Source: DASZUC01 sp035547775 (GTDB taxonomy: Bacteria > Patescibacteriota > Saccharimonadia > Saccharimonadales > UBA4665). Taken from it: a stretch of 39,112 nt of DNA. Shown one piece after another: positions 29,313 through 35,058 of this stretch; the first letter of the stretch is position 1; each line of letters opens with the position of its first letter. The DNA is taken from positions 1 to 39,112 of the forward strand of contig DASZUC010000003.1 of the NCBI GenBank assembly GCA_035547775.1, given 5' to 3'. The notes beneath the pieces are model-generated. The model saw only the letters and a program-made list of their open reading frames with translations. It made no database searches and was not told where the DNA came from. The translations under genes were made by a program, and so were the position numbers.

Positions 29313-31142
29313 ATGAAGCGACTGCTTAGGTTTTTGCATGAGTATAAGTTGTTTAGTTTGGCTCTCGTAGCCCTTGTAGCAGCACTTATCTTGCAATTCA
29401 GCAGTCAGCCAACGATTGCGCAGTGGGTGTTGGGCAGTGTTGCCCTGCTCGAAACACTGCCTTTGCTCTGGGATATGTGGCAAGATGTGCGCAGTGGCAG
29501 TTACGGGATTGATATTTTGGCCGCCACAGCCATCGTAGTTTCTGTGGTCTTGCACCAGAGTTGGGCAGCTATGGTGATTGTGCTGATGTTGACTGGTGGT
29601 GAATCGCTCGAGGACTTTGCCGAACATCGGGCTCGCAGTGAGCTTGATGCCTTGCTGGAACGTGCGCCGCAAAAAGCCCATGTACTACGCAAAGGTAAAA
29701 TGGTTGATGTGCGCGTGAGCGAACTGCATGTGGGCGATAAAATTATTATTAAACCGGGCGAAGTGGTGCCGGTGGACGCCTTGATTATTGAAGGCACAGC
29801 CGAATTTGACGAATCAAGTCTGACCGGCGAAAGCTTACCCCAAGCCAAGCAATCGGGTGAGCAGATTTTGAGCGGTAGTATCAACTTAGATGGGGCAATT
29901 ACGGCTAAGGCAACAGCGACGGCTGCCGATAGTCAGTATCAGCAAATCATTAAATTGGTGCGTAGTGCCGCATCGAGTCAAGCGCCATTTGTGCGTTTGG
30001 CCGATCGCTACAGTGTGCCCTTCACTATCACTGCTTTCGCCATTGCTGGCGCAGTCTGGGCGGTGAGTGGCCAGGCCATCCGCTTCTTAGAAGTGATTGT
30101 GGTAGCTACACCCTGCCCGCTCCTATTGGCAGCACCGATCGCTCTGGTCAGCGGCATGGCCCGAGCCAGCAAATACGGCGTGATTGTAAAAACTGGTTCA
30201 GCCTTGGAACGCTTGGCCGAAGCCAAAACGTTTGCCTTTGATAAAACGGGTACTTTAACTCAGGGCGAACTGCGCGTGGCAGACGTTACTACTTTCCAGA
30301 AGCACACCAAGCAAGTGGTGCTGGGCTTGGCGGCTGGTTTGGAGCAAAGCTCGAATCACGTGGTGGCTCAGGCGATTGTGGCGGCTGCTCAAGACAAAAA
30401 AGTCAAACTCACCAAAGCTAAACACGTTCAGGAGTTGGCTGGTCGTGGCCTGAAAGCCATGGTCAAAGGCCAAGAAGTTTTAGTAGGTCGTTTTAGTCTG
30501 TTAACTGAGCACAATGTGACAATTCCAAAGCAATTCAAACAAGCGAGTATTAAGCATACCGCCACCTATGTAGCCGTTGATGGCGAGTTAATTGGCGTCA
30601 TTACTTTCGAAGACGAATTGCGTGAAGACAGCCAGGCTACCCTCGACTACTTACGTTCATTGGGTGTCAATAACATGGTGTTAGTAACGGGTGACAATCA
30701 AGCCACAGCCCAGGCCGTCGCTCACCGTTTAGGAATTGAAAATTTTGAAGCCGAAGCGTTACCGGGTGATAAGTTACGCGCTATTGAAACTGTGGCTCGG
30801 CCAGTGGTATTTATTGGTGATGGCGTAAATGACGCACCGGTATTAACGGCAGCAGATGTGGGTATCGCTCTAGGAGCTCGAGGTAGCACCGCCGCTAGCG
30901 AATCGGCCGATTTGGTAATTATGACCGACGACATTAGCCGCGTAGCCACGGCCCTGCAACTTGCCCAACGTACCTTTCAAATCGCTCGACAAAGCATTTT
31001 ATATGGCATTGGGTTAAGCCTAGTTTTAATGGCTGTGTTTGCCACTGGGCATTTTCCTCCCCTAGCCGGAGCTATCCTGCAAGAAGTTGTAGATGTGGTG
31101 GTAATCTTTAATGCCCTGCGAGCGCACCTGATCAAAGCTTAG
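29313..31142 (+). CDS. P1B-type heavy-metal ATPase with TPCP site
   Basis: 609 aa. Order: N-terminal helices (11-93), actuator TGES (171-174), TPCP in the ion-binding helix (266-269), phosphorylation D310 in DKTGTLT, hinge GDGVNDAP (502-509) and two final helices. No N-terminal metal-binding (HMA) domain. TPCP, rather than the CPC of copper/zinc pumps, belongs to a less studied P1B subgroup; the cation is uncertain (Ni, Co, Fe possible). The usual SEHP loop reads SNHV. GGAGG five bases upstream fixes ATG 29313; the frame is open to 29259. Shares TTAG stops with the next gene. Confidence 0.9.
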   Translation: MKRLLRFLHEYKLFSLALVALVAALILQFSSQPTIAQWVLGSVALLETLPLLWDMWQDVRSGSYGIDILAATAIVVSVVLHQSWAAMVIVLMLTGGESLEDFAEHRARSELDALLERAPQKAHVLRKGKMVDVRVSELHVGDKIIIKPGEVVPVDALIIEGTAEFDESSLTGESLPQAKQSGEQILSGSINLDGAITAKATATAADSQYQQIIKLVRSAASSQAPFVRLADRYSVPFTITAFAIAGAVWAVSGQAIRFLEVIVVATPCPLLLAAPIALVSGMARASKYGVIVKTGSALERLAEAKTFAFDKTGTLTQGELRVADVTTFQKHTKQVVLGLAAGLEQSSNHVVAQAIVAAAQDKKVKLTKAKHVQELAGRGLKAMVKGQEVLVGRFSLLTEHNVTIPKQFKQASIKHTATYVAVDGELIGVITFEDELREDSQATLDYLRSLGVNNMVLVTGDNQATAQAVAHRLGIENFEAEALPGDKLRAIETVARPVVFIGDGVNDAPVLTAADVGIALGARGSTAASESADLVIMTDDISRVATALQLAQRTFQIARQSILYGIGLSLVLMAVFATGHFPPLAGAILQEVVDVVVIFNALRAHLIKA

Positions 31143-31762
31143 AGAAACAGTAAAATTGCCCCGACAAAAAGCGGCACACTGAGATTATCTGAGCCATAAG
31201 CACCAATATTTTCGAGTAAGGTTGCACCCAGCGCCACTAAGCCCACTTCCCAAGCGGGTAGTAACTGTGAGGTGTGGCTATAAATGGCTAGGATGGCATT
31301 GGCTACAACTAAAAATGTCAGGGTACCCACGACACTCTTGGTGGCCCCAAATACTCGGTAGCGGCTCTGTTTACCAAAACGTGTGCCCAGGACTGCTGCT
31401 AGGCCATCGGCCAGGCTCATGACGAGCAAGGCCGCAGTATAAATATGTGGATGATGTTGCACGAAAGAAAGTAACCCCACGGCCAGCGCAAAGAAAAATT
31501 CCCCCAGGGTCAGACGGTGCACACTATGAATGGCCCGAAAAATCTGCCAATAGCGTGAAAAGGCTACTACAAGTAAAAAGCCCAGGCTGAGTAGTCTAAT
31601 TTGATTCCAACTCAATAAATAGGGCCAGAAAGCCACAAAGCTCCCGACGGTAATGTGGATGAATTTGCGGCTTAGTTCACTTTTTGGCCGGTATCGGCGC
31701 CACCATAACTCATTCAAAACCAACAAGATAAATACGGCTAGAACGACGAGAAAAAATGTCAC
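31139..31762 (-). CDS. Phytol/dolichol kinase-like membrane protein
   Basis: 207 aa, about six to seven membrane helices. Pattern of VTE5/Sec59-type CTP-dependent polyprenol kinases: SRKFIHITVGSFVAFWPYL, SLADGLAAVLGTRFGKQ and a C-terminal GSDNLSVPL. Phosphorylation of a polyprenol or phytol-like alcohol is expected, for example for lipid carrier recycling. Starts with GTG at 31762: TACAAT (31774-31769) lies six bases upstream, a leaderless GTG. Confidence 0.8.
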   Translation of the reverse strand: MTFFLVVLAVFILLVLNELWWRRYRPKSELSRKFIHITVGSFVAFWPYLLSWNQIRLLSLGFLLVVAFSRYWQIFRAIHSVHRLTLGEFFFALAVGLLSFVQHHPHIYTAALLVMSLADGLAAVLGTRFGKQSRYRVFGATKSVVGTLTFLVVANAILAIYSHTSQLLPAWEVGLVALGATLLENIGAYGSDNLSVPLFVGAILLFL

Positions 31763-31828
31763 CTAGCTATTGTACGCCACGTCACAACTAGAGAGTCAAA
31801 AGTGTAAAAAATATAACTGCTCGATCGC

Positions 31829-31848
31829 CCTACATTTACTACAGTAGG
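31829..31848. promoter_or_regulatory. Inverted repeat before the 49-aa gene
   Basis: CCTAC/GTAGG arms separated by ten bases, about 27 bases before the small gene, in its likely promoter region. Possible operator. Confidence 0.35.
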
Positions 31849-31874
31849 TTGTGTTGAACGAAAGGAGCTACACT

Positions 31875-32024
31875 ATGAGTTATCTTGATGAGGCACAACG
31901 ACACATGGACGAAATCAAAGCCAAAGCGAAGGCTAAATTAGAGCAAGAAAAAGCTCAGGATCTGGCTCGTGAAGAGCGCGCCCGTAAAGCCCACGAAGAT
32001 CGCAAAAATCGTCTGATTTTTTAA
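31875..32024 (+). CDS. Small coiled-coil protein, 49 aa
   Basis: Not in any family I recognise. Starts MSYLDEAQRHMDEIK and is almost wholly a charged Lys/Glu/Ala helix with heptad-like spacing, ending NRLIF. AAAGGAG lies seven bases before the ATG, an excellent ribosome site. Could be a DNA/RNA- or membrane-binding accessory peptide. It converges on the tRNA-like elements that follow. Confidence 0.7.
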   Translation: MSYLDEAQRHMDEIKAKAKAKLEQEKAQDLAREERARKAHEDRKNRLIF

Positions 32025-32049
32025 CGTGACGAGAGTGGGGGGGTGTAAG

Positions 32050-32173
32050 CGAGACTGGATTAGTGGACTTCGTCCTTTTGCGCTGTGGCATGCTCGGAGT
32101 TTGTCCTGCCGAGAAGGACTGGATTATCGTTCGCGAACCGGCGCGCCATCTCTTCGCCAAGTCACGCTAACCC
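32050..32173 (-). ncRNA. Second tRNA-like element downstream of tRNA-Pro(CGG)
   Basis: No CDS fits. It follows the copied tRNA end and terminator at 32174-32209. It has CCGGTTC, then AATCCAGTC at about 32110-32125, then a block (32051-32100) nearly identical to 34161-34212 after the other tRNA-Pro, ending in another AATCCAGTCTC. The GGAC/GTCC hairpin and GAGCATGCC are shared. It looks like a diverged or truncated repeat of the same family. Confidence 0.5.
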
Positions 32174-32209
32174 ATGCAAAAACCACCACATTTGTGGTGG
32201 CCTTTGCAT
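32174..32209 (-). terminator. Terminator after the copied tRNA-Pro end
   Basis: On the minus strand ATGCAAAGG, stem CCACCA/TGGTGG and TTTTTGCAT: a strong stem whose A- and T-runs also pair. It follows the CCA of the copied tRNA 3' end, as at the real tRNA. Confidence 0.75.
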
Positions 32210-32387
32210 GGTCGGGGTGACTGGATTCACGCACATCTGCAGGCTTTCTCGAAGCAGCCTCGCTGCTTCTGCGATAGCCTTGGATGACGACCCAGCGACC
32301 TAGCGTCTTTTGCTGAGCAAAATCCGCGGTCGCCAAAATCACTACTCCACCAAAATAAAAAGTCCAGACATGCTGGACCCTTTATTT
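32209..32387 (-). ncRNA. tRNA-like structured trailer after tRNA-Pro(CGG)
   Basis: Between the tRNA and a 19-bp exact copy of its 3' end (32209-32227). Read on the minus strand: a terminator hairpin, then GCGACC-GCG-GA-TTTTGC-tca-GCAAAA-GA-CGC-ta-GGTCGC (32333-32295), a long helix with tandem G-A pairs; then CTGGGTCG like a T-arm 5' half; a domain with GAAGCAGC/GCTGCTTC; then AATCCAG...CCCCGACCA. The helix covaries with that in the other tRNA-Pro element. No open frame of interest. Family with the elements at 12949 and 34156. Confidence 0.6.
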
Positions 32388-32388
32388 T
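32352..32388 (-). terminator. Terminator directly after tRNA-Pro(CGG)
   Basis: On the minus strand AAATAAAGG, stem GTCCAG/CTGGAC, then TTTTTATTT; starts at the tRNA CCA. Confidence 0.75.
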
Positions 32389-32464
32389 GGTCGGGGTGAC
32401 TGGATTTGAACCGGCGACCTCGTCGTCCCGAACGACGCGCGCTACCAAGCTGCGCTACACCCCG
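32388..32464 (-). tRNA. tRNA-Pro(CGG)
   Basis: Acceptor CGGGGTG/CACCCCG, anticodon arm CGTCG/CGACG, loop TTCGGGA (anticodon CGG, reading CCG), encoded CCA at 32390-32388. The T-stem GCCGG/CCAGT contains a C-A mismatch, unlike the paired T-arm of its neighbour element. Confidence 0.95.
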
Positions 32465-32545
32465 CGAGAGCTTGAGTAAGTTTATATCAAACTAACAGGG
32501 GTGATTATACCAGATACGGCATACGACGAAAAGTGAACGACAAAG

Positions 32546-33523
32546 CTATTTGTGACCCATCAGCTCAAAAATCGCCCGACCGGTTTGCGGAATACGCCAA
32601 AGACTACCACTCAGCCAAACATAGCGTGGCTCCCAGGTTGGACGGTACTTGTTTTTAAATTGGTGTAGGCCACGAAATCGTAGCCAGCCTGCAAACGCTC
32701 GGTAGAAAAGCCACACAATACGGTCGAGATTTGATTTCTTGGCTGGCCAGCCATCCAGCGGAGACATTCCTAGATTAAACGCTGCGACACCATCCCGTTC
32801 AAGTCGTTGGATGAGGCGAATGAGCAAAAAGTCGATACCATTAGGAGCGGCATCGCGGCGGTGACGAATTAAATCAATGCTACCCAAATGTCCGCCATTA
32901 TAAATAGGTAATTCAGTCACAAAAGCCTCAGCTCGACCGTTTGGGCGACGCAATATAAATAAATTGCAGGCCTGCAAATATTCTGCGTCGAAGCGTCCCG
33001 TCAAAAATTGCCATTCCTGGTGGCGGGGTAATTTTAGCCAGTCGTTAGACACATGACGCAGTTCAGCCAATAGTTTTGGCGAATGCGGCGCCACCGCCCG
33101 CTCAGCCGTATAGCCAGCTTTTTCAAAACGATTCACGATATTTCGAAAGTACTTGTTGCGCACGGTGCGCGTCGTAAACTCGTGTACGTCTACCACCGCA
33201 TCAGCTCCAATACGCAGACGGCGCCAGTTTTGTGCACGGTATGCAGCCGCGAACTTCCCTGTGGTTTGAATGAAAATTACGCGCCGACCACGACTGCGAC
33301 ATTCGCTATCAAACGCAGTTAGTAACGCCTCAACCGACTTTTCGGGACCCACTGGATCAAATAAGCAAACTGCTACCTGCCGATTCACTGCATAAGCTAA
33401 GAAAGCTTTGCCGTCAGGCGAAAAATAATACTCTTTGTCGACTGGCCAAAGTTTAAAAAAGTCATCAACACCGCCGCCATATTTTTCCAGCAGGTGTCGG
33501 GCGTGATCGCTATCTGATTTCAT
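32546..33523 (-). CDS. MprF C-terminal domain protein (DUF2156), stand-alone
   Basis: 325 aa corresponding to the aminoacyl-transfer domain of MprF: FSPDGKAFLAYAVNRQVAVCLFDPVGP near the N-terminus and the C-terminal NKYRPTWEPRYVW box, with GAT-like folds between. MprF moves lysine or alanine from tRNA to phosphatidylglycerol. Here the membrane flippase half is missing and no membrane helix is obvious, so the acceptor may differ. ATG overlaps the bcp-like stop by four bases: a two-gene operon. Confidence 0.82.
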   Translation of the reverse strand: MKSDSDHARHLLEKYGGGVDDFFKLWPVDKEYYFSPDGKAFLAYAVNRQVAVCLFDPVGPEKSVEALLTAFDSECRSRGRRVIFIQTTGKFAAAYRAQNWRRLRIGADAVVDVHEFTTRTVRNKYFRNIVNRFEKAGYTAERAVAPHSPKLLAELRHVSNDWLKLPRHQEWQFLTGRFDAEYLQACNLFILRRPNGRAEAFVTELPIYNGGHLGSIDLIRHRRDAAPNGIDFLLIRLIQRLERDGVAAFNLGMSPLDGWPAKKSNLDRIVWLFYRAFAGWLRFRGLHQFKNKYRPTWEPRYVWLSGSLWRIPQTGRAIFELMGHK

Positions 33524-33990
33524 ACTGCTTGAAGTTGTTTGAGTTCGGCCAATACTTGTGCGGCGTGACCATCAGGCGTCACACGACCGTAGACTTTGCG
33601 TACGATACCTTCTGGGTCAATTAAAAACGTCCGGCGCAGAATACCAACTTGGCCAAATTGCTTCGGACCCCATGCACCATAGGCTTCCACCACTTTCCCG
33701 TCTGGGTCACTAAGCAGTGGAAAAGTTAAATTAAACTTTTCGATAAACTTCTGGTGGCTGGCTGAGTTGTCTTTGGAAATACCGACAATGGCCGCACCCG
33801 TTTGTTCGGCGATATCATCGCGGCCATCGCGAAAGCTACAGGCTTCTTTGGTGCAGCCTGGAGTGTCATCTTTCGGATAAAAATAGACAACTAGCCATTG
33901 GCCAGCATAATCTTTCAAGCTATGTCGCTTGTTTGTTTGATCTGCTAGCTCAAAATCTGGCGCTGGGTAGGGTGGTTGTTGCATGCTCAT
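33520..33990 (-). CDS. bcp: Thiol peroxidase, Bcp/PrxQ type
   Basis: 156 aa, thioredoxin-fold peroxiredoxin. PKDDTPGCTKEACSFRD gives peroxidatic C46 and resolving C51, the PrxQ-type pair five residues apart. Removes hydrogen or lipid peroxides in the cytoplasm. Two in-frame ATGs (33990 and 33984) are possible. First gene of the operon with the MprF-C-like gene. Confidence 0.93.
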   Translation of the reverse strand: MSMQQPPYPAPDFELADQTNKRHSLKDYAGQWLVVYFYPKDDTPGCTKEACSFRDGRDDIAEQTGAAIVGISKDNSASHQKFIEKFNLTFPLLSDPDGKVVEAYGAWGPKQFGQVGILRRTFLIDPEGIVRKVYGRVTPDGHAAQVLAELKQLQAV

Positions 33991-34038
33991 CTGAATAATT
34001 GTGGTCGGCTTTGCCTCACGCTCCTCCCTGCGATACTC

Positions 34039-34066
34039 GACAGAAGTATCCTAACACACTTCTGTC
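34039..34066. repeat. Hairpin in the bcp upstream region
   Basis: GACAGAAGT/ACTTCTGTC, 9-bp perfect arms with a 10-base loop, between the tRNA-like element and bcp. Minus-strand sequence after it (ATCGCAGGGAGGAGCGTGAG) recalls the T-arm/GGAGCGAG part of the trailer elements, so it may be a degenerate copy. Confidence 0.5.
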
Positions 34067-34118
34067 TACACTTCTCGTCCGCATCCCTCCAAGCGCCGAA
34101 CAGCACCCGAGTCCAGAC

Positions 34119-34155
34119 ATGAAAAATGCCCGGACAAAGGTCAGACACTTTTCAT
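34119..34155 (-). terminator. Terminator after the second copied tRNA-Pro end
   Basis: On the minus strand ATGAAAAGT, stem around GTCTGAC/GTCCGGGC with imperfect pairing, then ATTTTTCAT, in the same layout as the terminators after both tRNA-Pro genes. Confidence 0.65.
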
Positions 34156-34307
34156 AGTCAGAGAGACAGGATTAGCGGACTTTGTCCTTTTCCGCTTGCG
34201 GCGTGCTCGGAGCAAGCTCCTGTGCGCGTCCTCGCTCCACAACCCTGCGACAGCATCTTTTGCTTACGCAAAATCTGCATCACAGAACCAAACCCAGGGC
34301 TCCTATT
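34156..34307 (-). ncRNA. tRNA-like structured trailer after tRNA-Pro(TGG)
   Basis: Minus strand: TGTGA-t-GCA-GA-TTTTGC-gtaa-GCAAAA-GA-TGC-tg-TCGCA (34284-34246), then GCAGGGTTG like a T-arm 5' half, a domain with GGAGC/GCTCC and GGAC/GTCC hairpins, and AATCCTGTCTCTCTGAC (34173-34157), 15 of 17 bases like the real tRNA end. The U-G pair in the outer helix is only tolerated on this strand, arguing for the minus strand as the RNA. Homologous to 12949-13131 and 32209-32387. Confidence 0.6.
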
Positions 34308-34346
34308 ATCTAAAAAAGCCCAGGCAAAGCCTGAGCATTTTTAGAT
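34308..34346 (-). terminator. Terminator directly after tRNA-Pro(TGG)
   Basis: On the minus strand ATCTAAAAATGCTCAGGC, loop TTT, GCCTGGGC then TTTTTTAGAT; begins at the tRNA CCA. Confidence 0.75.
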
Positions 34347-34422
34347 GGTCGGGGAGACAGGATTTGAACCTGCGACCCCCGCGTCCCAAACGCGGTGCGC
34401 TACCGGACTGCGCTACTCCCCG
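34346..34422 (-). tRNA. tRNA-Pro(TGG)
   Basis: Acceptor CGGGGAG/CTCCCCG, anticodon arm CCGCG/CGCGG, loop TTTGGGA (anticodon TGG, reading CCA), encoded CCA at 34348-34346. Followed by terminator and tRNA-like trailer. Confidence 0.96.
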
Positions 34423-34464
34423 GAATTACAGAGGTAAATTATACCACTCTTACGTCCTTGCCCG

Positions 34465-35034
34465 CTAGTCGCTTAGGCCGAGAATCTTAAAAGCGGCCAG
34501 CGTGGCTGCTTTGGCGTCATGCAGCGGATGGTGACGAGCAAATTTATGCTCAGCAATAATACTCGTCAATAAGGCGTTCTTAGTACCAGGATTTTGACCA
34601 GCCGCCATCAGTAATGAGGTTAAATCGAGAATTGGAAATGGGTGCTGCCAATAGCGCTCATCCAGATCTTCGTCTTGGCATTTGAGCAAAAAGCGATACT
34701 CAACCGGATAGCCATTGCTGACAAGCACGTAATCTGCCTGCGGCTCGGCCTGAACGTACCACGCCCAAAAGGCTTCTTGCAGATCATGGTACGTTTTGTG
34801 CGTGACTGGCATCTCGGCAATAGCAGGCAACACATTAGCGCGCACCCACGGATCAATTTCACCAACAATGTCACAGCGAGCTGTAAATTCATCCAGCACC
34901 TTGCCACGGGCGTCCATGACCACCGCCCCAACTGCAAAGGCCTCACCATGCAGCCCGTTTGACTCTAAGTCAAAGCTAAGCAGCTTGGTGTGAGGCCCGA
35001 GCGGTGGGACTTTGGGAGACTTGCCAGTGGTCAT
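34465..35034 (-). CDS. DnaQ-like 3'-5' exonuclease family protein
   Basis: 189 aa. RNase H-fold DEDDh exonuclease: motif I FDLESNG with D and E metal ligands near residue 20, a middle aspartate region (LVSNGYPVEYRF) and motif III HHPLHDAKAATL with H and D. Likely removes 3' nucleotides from DNA or RNA; not fused to a polymerase. Lies downstream of rny on the same strand, 24 bases away, so it may share its transcript. Confidence 0.8.
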   Translation of the reverse strand: MTTGKSPKVPPLGPHTKLLSFDLESNGLHGEAFAVGAVVMDARGKVLDEFTARCDIVGEIDPWVRANVLPAIAEMPVTHKTYHDLQEAFWAWYVQAEPQADYVLVSNGYPVEYRFLLKCQDEDLDERYWQHPFPILDLTSLLMAAGQNPGTKNALLTSIIAEHKFARHHPLHDAKAATLAAFKILGLSD

Positions 35035-35058
35035 GAAGCGATCAATCTTGCCCGATCA

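Larger units (their letters stand above)
32209..32406. repeat. 19-bp direct repeat of a tRNA-Pro 3' end
   Basis: TGGTCGGGGTGACTGGATT occurs identically at 32209-32227 and at 32388-32406, the latter being the 3' end of tRNA-Pro(CGG), 179 bp apart. Such spacing resembles att sites left by elements that insert in tRNA genes, but no integrase is present in the window. Confidence 0.9.

Noticed and set aside
32040..34345. Integrated mobile element or phage with att sites at the tRNA-Pro genes
   Set aside because: Direct repeats fit, but no integrase, transposase or cargo is present and the genes between are housekeeping-like; kept as a repeat and a finding, not a mobile element.
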